Assembly (NCBI GenBank): GCA_943331105.2
Contig: CALQKH020000010.1
Coordinates: 1 to 64,000, forward strand
DNA from: Akkermansia muciniphila
Lineage (GTDB): Bacteria; Pseudomonadota; Gammaproteobacteria; Burkholderiales; Burkholderiaceae_C
Direction of reading: 5' to 3'
Length of the DNA stretch: 64,000 nt
Part shown: positions 28,472 to 37,468 of the stretch, in pieces
Layout of the letters: each line of letters starts with the position of its first letter
Position numbering within the stretch: position 1 is the stretch's first letter
Made by a program: the position numbers and the translations under genes
Notes under the pieces: generated by a model
Told to the model about the DNA's origin: nothing
The model's input: the letters and a program-made list of their open reading frames with translations, nothing else
Database searches by the model: none

Positions 28472-29161
28472 ATGCATGTATTGAGTGGCGGCGCTGCCGC
28501 AGCCGTGGTCCAGGGCGTTCAGGCCGAATTTGAAAAAATCTCTGGCAGCCGCATCAACGGTACCTTCAGCGCGGTGGGCATGATGCGTGACAAACTGCTG
28601 GGCGGTGCGCCCTGCGATGTGGTCATCCTCACCAAGCCTTTGATTGAGCAGTTGATCGCTTCGGGCCATGTGGTGCCAGGCAGCGCACGGTCCCTTGGCT
28701 TGGTCAAAACAGGCGTCGCCGTGCGCAGTGGCGCAGCACATCCCAGTGTCAAAACACGAGAAGCGTTGCATGCCGCCATGAGCGCGGCCCAAGGCATTTA
28801 TTTCCCCGACCCGGAGAAAGCCACGGCGGGCATCCATTTCATGAACGTGCTCAAAGCACTGGGCTTGAATGAAAGCCTGCAAAGCCGTTTTCGCGTGTTC
28901 CCCAATGGCGCAACCGCCATGGCAGCGATGGCCCAAAGCCAAGAACCTGGACTGATTGGTTGTACGCAAGTGACGGAAATCAACTACACCGAAGGCGTGG
29001 ACCTGATCGACGTGCTGCCCAGCGAGTTTGAGCTCAGCACCGATTACACCTTGGGCATTTGCACCGGATCTCACAACCCAGCGCAAGCGCAAGTGTTGTC
29101 CGATTTGTTGAGTGGCAGCGCATCCGAAGCGGTGCGCAGACAAGGTGGCTTTGAATTTTGA
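28472..29161 (+). CDS. ModA-like substrate-binding protein without signal peptide
   Basis: 229 residues. The fold of molybdate/sulfonate-type periplasmic-binding proteins is suggested by LSGGAAAAVVQGVQAEFEK at the start, APCDVVILTKP, AGIHFMNVLKALG and TQVTEINYTEGV. Unlike normal ModA it begins directly at the first strand of the mature fold and has no hydrophobic leader. It follows the molybdenum hydroxylase by 14 bp. It may be a cytoplasmic small-anion or metabolite binder, or act in metallocofactor handling. Function not established. Confidence 0.72.
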   Translation: MHVLSGGAAAAVVQGVQAEFEKISGSRINGTFSAVGMMRDKLLGGAPCDVVILTKPLIEQLIASGHVVPGSARSLGLVKTGVAVRSGAAHPSVKTREALHAAMSAAQGIYFPDPEKATAGIHFMNVLKALGLNESLQSRFRVFPNGATAMAAMAQSQEPGLIGCTQVTEINYTEGVDLIDVLPSEFELSTDYTLGICTGSHNPAQAQVLSDLLSGSASEAVRRQGGFEF

Positions 29162-29166
29162 TGCCA

Positions 29167-29181
29167 CTGGCCTTTGGCCAG
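29167..29181. terminator. Bidirectional hairpin between convergent genes
   Basis: CTGGCC-TTT-GGCCAG, a perfect 6-bp stem between the stop of the ModA-like gene and the stop of the SnoaL-like gene. It lacks a T tract. Confidence 0.45.
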
Positions 29182-29184
29182 GGC

Positions 29185-29619
29185 TCAGGTGTTGGCGCGT
29201 TTTTTGAGCCAACGCATCAGGCCGCCCACCACTGGTAGTTTTTCATACAGCTCTTCGGCTGCGTCCCAGTAGTCTCGGTGCAAAGTGACCAAGCCTTGCG
29301 CGTTGAACACCACGTGACTGGCGCCCCGAACGGCTTGCAGGGTTTGGGTGTCAAATCGTTTGAAGTGAAAGCGAAACTCCCACGTCAAAAAGGCTTGATC
29401 CCCATCCACCACCTGGTGCGTGACGACAAAGTGGGGCTTGTCCAGGGCCACGTACATGTGCCGAAAAATGCCCTCGATGGCGGGCAAGCCTTGGACCTCA
29501 TTGAACGGGTCTTTGAAGCTGGCATCAGCAGCGTAAATCTCGCCCAAGCGCGAAATGCTTTGCGGCGTCAGCGTTTCAAAAAATTCGGCCAGGTTTTGCG
29601 TGGCTTGTCGGGTGTCCAT
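29185..29619 (-). CDS. SnoaL-like / nuclear transport factor 2 family protein
   Basis: 144 residues of the NTF2-like cone fold. RLGEIYAADASFKDPFNEVQG and HRDYWDAAEELYEKLP are characteristic of the SnoaL-like proteins in cfa-type lipid operons. NTF2-like proteins bind or transform small hydrophobic ligands. It is the last gene of the nine-gene minus-strand operon. Its precise substrate is unknown. Confidence 0.8.
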   Translation of the reverse strand: MDTRQATQNLAEFFETLTPQSISRLGEIYAADASFKDPFNEVQGLPAIEGIFRHMYVALDKPHFVVTHQVVDGDQAFLTWEFRFHFKRFDTQTLQAVRGASHVVFNAQGLVTLHRDYWDAAEELYEKLPVVGGLMRWLKKRANT

Positions 29620-29639
29620 GGTCGGCTTTCAATTCGGAT

Positions 29640-30566
29640 TCACAGCCCGGTGAACTTGCGCACCAGCGGAAAGTACAAACGGTAGGGCAGCAAGCGCAGC
29701 AACTTGAGCCACAGCGTGAAGCGTTTGGGAAAGTGGATGTCGAACTGTCCTTGGGCCCAGCCCTTGAGCATGTCTTGGGCTGCTTGCTCTGGGCTGATCA
29801 AGGCGGGCATGGTGAATTGGTTTTGCGCCGTGAGTGGCGTGGCCACAAAGCCAGGGTTGACCACGCTCACGCCAATGCCCTGGTCTTGCAAGTCCATGTA
29901 CAGGGTCTCGGCCAAATGCGTGAGGGCCGCTTTGGTGGGGCCATAGGCCAAACCGTTGGGCAGCCCGCGCCAACCGGCCACGCTGCTGAGCAAACTGATG
30001 TGACCGCTTTGGCGTGCCAGCATGCCGGGCAGCACCGCACTGAGAACTTGCAAAGCGCCTTGGTAATTGACCTTGTCGTGTTGCAACAAGTCGTCCAGAT
30101 CGATGGCTGTGGCGCGTTGGGCGCGGTAATAGCCTGCCGCATAAACCACCAGGTCCAGCGGCCCTTCGGCTTGCAGGGCTTGGGCGGTGGCTTGCACTTG
30201 CTCTGGGTCGCTCACATCGAGCGCACGCCATTGCACGTGCGCATCTTGGGCGGCCCAGTCCAGCACAGCTTGTGGGTTGCGTGCCGAGACGATCACGTGG
30301 GCACCCGCCGTGCGCAGTGCTTGGGCACAAGCCAGGCCAATGCCGGTGGAGGCGCCGACCAACCAGACTCGGCGACCTTGCCAATCGGTCATGGGGGTGT
30401 TCAGTTGCAGCCAGCTGCGTGGCGTGGGTTGGGTGTTCGATGGTGCGACACCCGTGGTTTGCGGACCGACTTTGGGTATGGCCGTGTTGGTCTGCAGCGA
30501 GGCATTCGTCAGCACCGCGCCCATGGCGTTCAGTCCCGTGTTGGAGGGGTTGGGGTTCATGCGCAT
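29640..30566 (-). CDS. Short-chain dehydrogenase/reductase family protein
   Basis: 308 residues. A proline/glutamine-rich extension of about 65 residues precedes the Rossmann domain. The cofactor motif GASTGIGLACAQAL, the active-site serine in LLSSVAG and the YGPTKAA catalytic Tyr-Lys (YxxxK) are visible. The ATG at 30566 overlaps the upstream lipoprotein stop as TGATG; the longer ORF start is not needed. Likely role: modification of an acyl or aldehyde intermediate in the lipid operon. Confidence 0.86.
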   Translation of the reverse strand: MRMNPNPSNTGLNAMGAVLTNASLQTNTAIPKVGPQTTGVAPSNTQPTPRSWLQLNTPMTDWQGRRVWLVGASTGIGLACAQALRTAGAHVIVSARNPQAVLDWAAQDAHVQWRALDVSDPEQVQATAQALQAEGPLDLVVYAAGYYRAQRATAIDLDDLLQHDKVNYQGALQVLSAVLPGMLARQSGHISLLSSVAGWRGLPNGLAYGPTKAALTHLAETLYMDLQDQGIGVSVVNPGFVATPLTAQNQFTMPALISPEQAAQDMLKGWAQGQFDIHFPKRFTLWLKLLRLLPYRLYFPLVRKFTGL

Positions 30567-31159
30567 CAACCCGGCTTGGCCGCCAAAGGCGTGCGCCGCG
30601 TGAAAGACAGAGTGACCTCGCCCAGTTTCACGCCCCATTTGCTCATGGTGGCTTTGTTGAGCATGACGCGGTCGTCCATCAAGAACATCCAGTCGTCAAA
30701 ATCGACGTTCCACACCCGACCATCGACGGGCAATGCCAAGGTATAGCCCCAGCGAAACGCGTTGCCGCTGACTTGGCCCCGGGCCTCGCCCACCACATCG
30801 TCGGCACTGCCCGTGTAAGAGCCGTTGGGTCCGGCTTTGAGCCGCCAGATGCGGCGCTGCGTCGTGCCGTCCGAATACACAAAGGCTTCGTCCAGCACGC
30901 CTTCGTCGCCATTCCAGCTGCAATCCATGACCACGGTGAAGCGTTTGACCACTTGGCCGCTGCGGTCGGTGAACACACCCCAAGCGTCGATGGTGCCGGT
31001 GAAATAAGTGCGCAAATCCAGGACGGGCTTTTCCTGGGCGTAGTTTTGCACTTGGGGCCCGGCGCAGCTGGCCAAAAAGGGCGTGCTCGCCACCATGGAC
31101 AAAGCGCCCAAGCGAGTCAAAGCTGTGCGGCGGTGGATCATGGCGTTTGGATGGCGCAT
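30566..31159 (-). CDS. DUF3833 family lipoprotein
   Basis: 197 residues. The signal has a twin-arginine-like HRRTALTRLG and a lipobox FLASC, so it is probably exported and lipidated. The mature part has YFTGTIDAWGVFTDRSGQVVKRF and WNVDFDDWMFLMDD, as in DUF3833 proteins of cfa-containing operons. The start at 31159 (GGGAG upstream) is chosen; an ATGA-coupled start at 31195 would add 12 residues. Function unknown. Confidence 0.78.
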   Translation of the reverse strand: MRHPNAMIHRRTALTRLGALSMVASTPFLASCAGPQVQNYAQEKPVLDLRTYFTGTIDAWGVFTDRSGQVVKRFTVVMDCSWNGDEGVLDEAFVYSDGTTQRRIWRLKAGPNGSYTGSADDVVGEARGQVSGNAFRWGYTLALPVDGRVWNVDFDDWMFLMDDRVMLNKATMSKWGVKLGEVTLSFTRRTPLAAKPG

Positions 31160-31191
31160 GGAGGACTCCCGTTGTCTACATTCAAAGCGGC

Positions 31192-32520
31192 TCATGCCGA
31201 AGGGTGGGCCCGTGCGGGCCCCAAAATCAAATCAGGCTGGCGCATCAGGCTGGCGTACAAAGCCAAGCCGGCCAACAACTTGAGCACGCAAGGCAGCAAG
31301 CCATAGGCCAGGCCCAGCGCCATCACAGCATCGGCATCTTGCTGGCCTGGCGCATAGCCCCACAGGCCCAGCAAAGGCAGCGACAGCCCGGCGGCCAAAG
31401 CCAAATTGAGCTTGGTGGCCAGATTCCACCAGCCCATGAAAGCGCCATCAGTGCGGCCGCGCTCGCCGCAGCGGTCGATCAATTGGTTGAGCAAAGCCCC
31501 GGGGACTGTGAGGTCTGCGCCCAGCGCCATGCCCGACAAGGCACACACCACCAAAAACCCGGTGGTGTCGCCCGCACCCAGCGTGATGACACTCACAAAA
31601 GCCAGCACCGACAAAGTCATGCCGGTGGCCCAAGTGCGCAGCAGACCGATGCGGTCAATCACCTTGAGCCACAGCGGAAACGACAGTGCCCCGGCGGCAA
31701 AATACAAACCCAGAAACAAAGGCTCCATGGCCTTGGGTGCTTGCAACAGGTCTTGCACAAAAAACAGCACCAGCGTGGCGGGCACGGCGCTGGCCAGCCC
31801 ATTGAGCATGAACACCAACAACAGACGCCGAAAACCGGCGTGCTTCCAAGGCTGCCAAAGGCTGCTGGCTTCATGGCGGGTTGCCACCGTGGCTATCGCG
31901 GGTTCAGCGTTTTGGGCGGTGCGCTGCCAAGTGATCAAACCCAGCGCCAGCATCACGACCAGCAATAGGGTGGTCAGCTCCCAGCCCCAAATCGCGGGCA
32001 GAGCCGACGCCAGCAACACACCCACCAAAGCAAAACCTTCGCGCCAAGCCACCCAGCGGCTTTGCGCAATACCGCCGCCGCCTTGCCGCGCTGCCCAAGC
32101 TTGGTGCAAGATGCCCAAGCCGCTGTAGGCCAAGTGGCTGAGCGTCAAGGCGCAGCCCACCCACCACAACAAGCCTGCAGACGACAAAGACGCTGCTGGC
32201 GGGAAAAACAGCGCTGCAAAGCCCAGCGCCACCACCGTGGCCAGCAGCAAGGCCGCGATCCACACCGCCTGCCAAGAGTGGCGGTACAAACGGTCGCCAA
32301 AGCGGCCCAGCCAAGGGTCCACCACCGCATCGATGCTGCGGCTCAGCAAGAGCACCGCGCCCAGTGCCGCCAGAGGCACGCCGTACTGCTGGGCATACAG
32401 GTTGGGCAAATGCACATACACCGGCAAAGCCACAAACGCCAAAGGCAAGCCCAGCAAGCCATAGGCTGCCGAGGTCTTGCGCTGCACAGCGCTGGGGTTC
32501 AACGGGGCCATGTCATTCAT
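31192..32520 (-). CDS. MFS transporter (GPH-like)
   Basis: 442 residues with about 12 hydrophobic segments. An early DPWLGRFGDRL motif resembles the loop 2-3 signature of GPH/sugar-type MFS carriers. It overlaps the chalcone isomerase-like gene by four bases (ATGA). In this operon it may move a lipid precursor or product, but the substrate is not readable. Confidence 0.83.
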   Translation of the reverse strand: MNDMAPLNPSAVQRKTSAAYGLLGLPLAFVALPVYVHLPNLYAQQYGVPLAALGAVLLLSRSIDAVVDPWLGRFGDRLYRHSWQAVWIAALLLATVVALGFAALFFPPAASLSSAGLLWWVGCALTLSHLAYSGLGILHQAWAARQGGGGIAQSRWVAWREGFALVGVLLASALPAIWGWELTTLLLVVMLALGLITWQRTAQNAEPAIATVATRHEASSLWQPWKHAGFRRLLLVFMLNGLASAVPATLVLFFVQDLLQAPKAMEPLFLGLYFAAGALSFPLWLKVIDRIGLLRTWATGMTLSVLAFVSVITLGAGDTTGFLVVCALSGMALGADLTVPGALLNQLIDRCGERGRTDGAFMGWWNLATKLNLALAAGLSLPLLGLWGYAPGQQDADAVMALGLAYGLLPCVLKLLAGLALYASLMRQPDLILGPARAHPSA

Positions 32521-33131
32521 GGTTGCAGGCCTTGCAACAGTTGCGCACGCATCTTGGGCTCAGAGGTGCGTTCGTCGAGCCATATGCCAAAAAACAAACG
32601 CGCGAAATTGACGTCCTTGACGGCGCCAACGCGTTGGCCATTGACCCAAAATTCGGCCCCTTCACCGGGCAGATTGACGCCTGTGATGCGTTCTCCTGCG
32701 CTCACGTTGGGAAAGATCTCGCGCATGGCCGCCAGCCAAGCTTGCGCTTGTGCATCGGTGAAGCTGCCCACGCGCCGCATCTCGTCAATCGAACGGCTGG
32801 CAATGGCCGAGCCCTCCAGTTTGCGCAGGTATTGCAGCTCCAGAGCAAAGGCTTGTTGCATGGCCTGACTGTGCCGAAAACCACGGGGTGTCCACAACCT
32901 GGCGTCGTACACCTCAAACCCCCAGACCCGCAAGCGCACCGGCGCGGTGGGTACCACACCGCCCAAGCCCGCCAATTCGGGGCGGCTGAAGGCGGCGTTG
33001 GGGCTGGCCACGCTGGTGCTTTGCGCTTGAGCTGCGCCCAACAAGCCACCCCACAAGACCAGGAAAAAACCGTGTCGCCAGCCTTGCTGCAGCAGCCAGG
33101 ACATGGCGCGGGTTGTCATTGAGGTGTGCAT
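32517..33131 (-). CDS. Chalcone isomerase-like family protein
   Basis: 204 residues. The signal peptide ends around AAQAQ. The mature protein has VRLRVWGFEVYDARLWTP and FFGIWLDERTSEPKMRAQLL, the bacterial chalcone-isomerase-like fold. Bacterial members are not flavonoid enzymes and are often envelope proteins of unknown role that bind fatty acid-like ligands. It starts five bases after the cfa stop. Confidence 0.82.
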   Translation of the reverse strand: MHTSMTTRAMSWLLQQGWRHGFFLVLWGGLLGAAQAQSTSVASPNAAFSRPELAGLGGVVPTAPVRLRVWGFEVYDARLWTPRGFRHSQAMQQAFALELQYLRKLEGSAIASRSIDEMRRVGSFTDAQAQAWLAAMREIFPNVSAGERITGVNLPGEGAEFWVNGQRVGAVKDVNFARLFFGIWLDERTSEPKMRAQLLQGLQP

Positions 33132-33136
33132 GGGTT

Positions 33137-34407
33137 TTAGCCGGGTTTGGCCAAGGTGAACTGCACCACGTCGATGTTGGCTTCATCGAACGCGGCTTCG
33201 CAATACGCCAGATAAAAGGACCACAAGCGGATGAAGCGGTCGTCAAATTTCAGTGTGCGCACGGTGTCCAGTTGGGACATGAAGCTCTCGCGCCAGCGGC
33301 GCAGGGTCTCGGCGTAATCGGGGCCGAAGTTCAGCTCGTCCACCACCTGCAGCCCCGCCGCTTGCGCTTGCTTGCGGAACTCGCTCGGGCTGGGCAAGCA
33401 GCCCCCTGGAAAGATGTACTGTTGGATGAAGTCGGTCGATTGCAAGTAGCGCTCAAAAAAGCGGTCGTCGATCGTGATGCTTTGCACGCAGGCACGGCCA
33501 CCGGGCTTGAGCATGCGGCTGATGGTTTGAAAATAAGTCGGCCAGTATTCCTGCCCCACCGCCTCGATCATCTCGATCGAGCACACCGCGTCGTACGGTC
33601 CGTCGTGGATGTCACGGTAGTCTTGCAGGCGCAAATCGGCGCGCTGCTGCACACCCTGCGATTGCATGCGGGCATTGGCAAAAGCCAGCTGCTCGGTGGA
33701 CAAGGTCACACCTGTGATGTGGGCTCCAAACTCGGTGGTGGCGGCCTCGGCCAATGCGCCCCAGCCGCAGCCGATCTCCAGCACGCGGTCGCCGGGCTTG
33801 GCATTCACCATGCGCAGGGCGCGGCGCACCTTGGCTTTTTGGGCGTCGGCCATGTCTTGGCTGTGGTCGCCTTCGAACCAGGCCGACGAGTAGTTCATCG
33901 TGCCGTCCAGCCACAGCTCGTAAAACGCATTGCCCAGGTCGTAATGGGCGTGGATGTTTTTGCGGCTGTTGCTGCGGTTGTTGCGGTTGAGCAAGTGCTT
34001 GATGCGGTAGAACAAGCGCCCCAACCAGTGGCCATAAATCGCGCTCTCGATGTGGTCGCGGTTGGCAATGGTCAGGCGAAGCAAGGCGGCCAAATCGGGC
34101 GTGGTCCAGTCGCCGGCCATGTAGCCCTCGGCAAAACCAATGTCACCCGATTTCAGCACCTCGGCGCACATCTCCCAACGGTGGATATGCAAGGCGGCAA
34201 AAGGGGCCTCGTGCGTGCCAAAGACCTGGAGGTTGCCGTCGGGTGCGTGCACCGTGAGCGTGCCAATCTTCAGGCGCGTCAAAAGACTCAACAAGCGTGC
34301 AGCGGCTTTGGGCAGGCTGGCATGCGAAATGGTGGTGGTGCGGTGGCCCAAGGCTTGGGCGTGGTCGGCAGTCTTCATGGAGGGTGGCATCCGGTGGGTT
34401 CCAGTGT

Positions 34408-34411
<4 letters not shown>
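33137..34411 (-). CDS. cfa: Cyclopropane-fatty-acyl-phospholipid synthase-type methyltransferase
   Basis: 424 residues. The N-terminal domain is lipid-binding and the C-terminal domain is a SAM-dependent methyltransferase. Signatures are HAHYDLGNAFYELWLD, the SAM loop VLEIGCGWGALAEAA, CSIEMIEAVG and QQYIFPGGCLPS. It adds a methylene or methyl group to unsaturated acyl chains of membrane phospholipids. Furan fatty acid-type methylation is an alternative given its neighbours. It overlaps DUF1365 by four bases. Confidence 0.92.
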
Positions 34412-35195
<784 letters not shown>

Positions 35196-35199
<4 letters not shown>

Positions 35200-36539
35200 G
35201 CGGCCAGTCTGTCCTGAACAGGGCTGGCCTGTTCGTGGATCAGTTTGAGCAAAGCGCGGCCCACTTGCAGGCCCGATTTCAGGCCGTCTTCGTGAAAGCC
35301 ATAACCCGTCCATGCCCCGGCATACCAGCTGTGCTGTTGGCCTTGCAGCAAGGGCAAGCGCTTTTGCGCCTCGATGGCGGCCAAATCAAACACAGGGTGG
35401 GCGTAATCGTATTCGCCCACGATGGTGGCCGGATCGATGTCGTGCAAAGGGTTGAGAGAGACCACCACGGGTTGCGCAAACGGGATGCGTTGCAAACGGT
35501 TGAGCAGGTAATGCAGGCACACCCTTGAAGACTCGCGCTCGCTGCTGGCGGCGCGTTCGTAATTCCACGCGGCCCAGGTCTTGGGGTTGGCGGGCAGCAC
35601 GCTGGCGTCAGTGTGCAACACGGCACGGTTGTCCTGGTAGCGAATGGCCCCCAGCAGGCTGCGTTCTTCACCAGACGCCTCACGCAGCATGCTCAACGCT
35701 TGGTCGGTGTGGGTGGCGATGACCACTTGGTCAAAACGCTCTGCATGGCCGTCGGTGATGACGCGCACGCCTTGTGCGTCGCGTTCGATCAAGCGCACGG
35801 GGGTGTTCAGGCGCTTGTCGTGCACACCCGCCAAAATTTTCTCGACGTAGTGGCGGGCACCGCCCACCACGCTGAACCACTGCGGGCGGTTGGTCACCTG
35901 AATCAGGCCATGGTTGTGGCAAAACCGGATCATGGTCGCCACCGGGAATTGCAGCATCTGGTCGGTTGGACAACTCCAGATGCAGCCCAGCATGGGCAAG
36001 AAATACCAATCGCGAAACGGCTCGCTGAATTGGTGCGTACGCAAAAAATCCGACAGTGGCTGCTGCAGCTCTTTTTCGCGCTGTTCTTTGGCGATGCGGG
36101 TGCACAGGGCGTTGAAGCGCACCACATCCAGCAACATGCGCCAAAAACGCGGGTTGACCAAGTTGCTGCGCTGCGCGAACACGCTGTTCAGATCGGTGCC
36201 GCTCCACTCCAGGGTTTTGCCGTTCAGAGCGCCCGGCACCTTGACCGAAAACGACATGTCGGACGGCGCAGTCTCGACATTCAATTCAGCAAACAAGTTG
36301 ATCAGGTTGGGGTAGGTGCGCTCGTTGAACACCAAAAAACCCGTGTCCACGCCGTGCGTGACCGTGCCTTGCGGTGTGGGCAGCGTGATGTCCACCGTGT
36401 GGGTGTGGCCGCCAAAATAGTCTCCCGCCTCGAACACGGTGATGTCGGCTTGGTCTTTCAGGGTGTGGGCCACGGCCAGGCCGGAAATGCCCGAGCCCAC
36501 AATCGCCAGTTTCATGCGTGGCTTCGCTGTGGGGCTCAT
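35196..36539 (-). CDS. FAD-dependent oxidoreductase (amine oxidase-like) of the cfa operon
   Basis: 447 residues. The N-terminal dinucleotide motif is VGSGISGLAVAHTLKD, followed by FEAGDYFGGHTHTVD, and the C-terminal FAD contact is YAGAWTGYGFHEDGLKSGL. It matches the flavoproteins next to cfa and DUF1365 in many proteobacteria; in Rhodobacter a related gene is in the singlet-oxygen regulon. Probably oxidises or desaturates an acyl intermediate. It overlaps the glutathione peroxidase gene by four bases. Confidence 0.9.
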
Positions 36540-37147
36540 GGCTTGGCCTTCAGGGCTTTGTCGATAGCCGACACCAAGGTCTTGCTCTCAGGGCCGGTCA
36601 TGCTGCTGTACTGTTCAATCACCTTGCCATCACGGCCGATCAGGTATTTGTGAAAGTTCCAGCGGGGTTTTTGGCCGGTTTGTACGCTCAGCTGTTTGAA
36701 AAAGGGAGCCGCGCCATCGCCCGTCACTTGGGTTTTGGTGAACATCGGGAACTTGACGCCAAAGGTGCTTTCACAAAACGCGGCGATGTCTTTGTTGCTG
36801 CCTTTTTCTTGTGAAAAGTCATTGGATGGAAAGCCCAGCACCACCAAGCCCTGGTCTTTGTATTGGGTGTTCAGGTTTTCAAGTCCCTTGTACTGGGAGG
36901 TGAAACCGCAAAAACTGGCGGTGTTGACCACCAACACCACTTTGCCTGCGTATTGGCACAGCGATTGGGGCTTTTCATCTTGGAGCCGGTCAAACGTGTG
37001 GTTCAAGAGGGCAGGGCACGCGACTTTGTCAGGGCTTGAGGTGGTGTTGGGGCTGGCCAAAGCGGCTTCCATGCCCAGACCCAGCACGGCGGCCACCAGC
37101 GCCAGCAAGAGATTGCCACCCCATTGTTTGACCCATGAGTGATTCAT
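36536..37147 (-). CDS. Glutathione peroxidase, exported form
   Basis: 203 residues from the ATG at 37147; further in-frame starts exist at 37165 and 37282. A hydrophobic leader (NLLLALVAAVLGLGMEAALA) predicts export. The catalytic cysteine, replacing selenocysteine, is in VNTASFCGFTSQYKGL; GFPSNDFSQEKGS and WNFHKYLIGRDG carry the Gln and Trp/Asn partners. It reduces hydroperoxides, probably lipid peroxides in the periplasm. It is the first gene of the nine-gene operon. Confidence 0.88.
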   Translation of the reverse strand: MNHSWVKQWGGNLLLALVAAVLGLGMEAALASPNTTSSPDKVACPALLNHTFDRLQDEKPQSLCQYAGKVVLVVNTASFCGFTSQYKGLENLNTQYKDQGLVVLGFPSNDFSQEKGSNKDIAAFCESTFGVKFPMFTKTQVTGDGAAPFFKQLSVQTGQKPRWNFHKYLIGRDGKVIEQYSSMTGPESKTLVSAIDKALKAKP

Positions 37148-37171
37148 TTGCACTTTTAATTCCATTTTGTG

Positions 37172-37188
37172 ACTGATCAGTTTAAACT
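37172..37188. promoter_or_regulatory. Two overlapping palindromes in the divergent promoter
   Basis: ACTGATCAGT (37172-37181) and AGTTTAAACT (37179-37188) are each perfect 10-bp palindromes sharing three bases. They lie between the gpx operon start and the DUF2256/photolyase genes. They could be an operator controlling both transcription units, but no known site is matched confidently. Confidence 0.4.
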
Positions 37189-37234
37189 TGTTTGGCCCTA
37201 TTGTCACGCCAGCCCTTTGCGATTGGAAAAATGA

Positions 37235-37468
37235 ATGCCCAAACCCTCTGGTTTTAAGGGAAACAAACAGGATTTGCCGCAAAAACCCTGTGTGGTTTGC
37301 GGCCGCGCCATGAGCTGGCGCAAAAGCTGGGCCAAAAACTGGGACAAGGTGCTGTACTGCAGCGACCGATGCCGGGCCGACAAACCCAAGAACTCCAACG
37401 CGGGTCCCACTCCAGCGACCCCCACCCTCACACCCACACCCTCACCGCGCAAGAAAGTCTCTGCATGA
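37235..37468 (+). CDS. DUF2256 domain-containing small zinc-ribbon-like protein
   Basis: 77 residues. Four cysteines in the pattern CVVCGRAMSWRKSW...YCSDRCR define DUF2256, a probable zinc-binding module. A low-complexity Pro/Thr tail follows. The family is commonly found next to cryptochrome/photolyase genes, as here: its stop overlaps the photolyase start as ATGA. Function unknown. Confidence 0.9.
   Translation: MPKPSGFKGNKQDLPQKPCVVCGRAMSWRKSWAKNWDKVLYCSDRCRADKPKNSNAGPTPATPTLTPTPSPRKKVSA

Noticed and set aside
37147-37234. ECF sigma (RpoE/ChrR-type) promoter
   Set aside because: TGATC is present on both strands, but no -10 element at the right spacing could be recognised.
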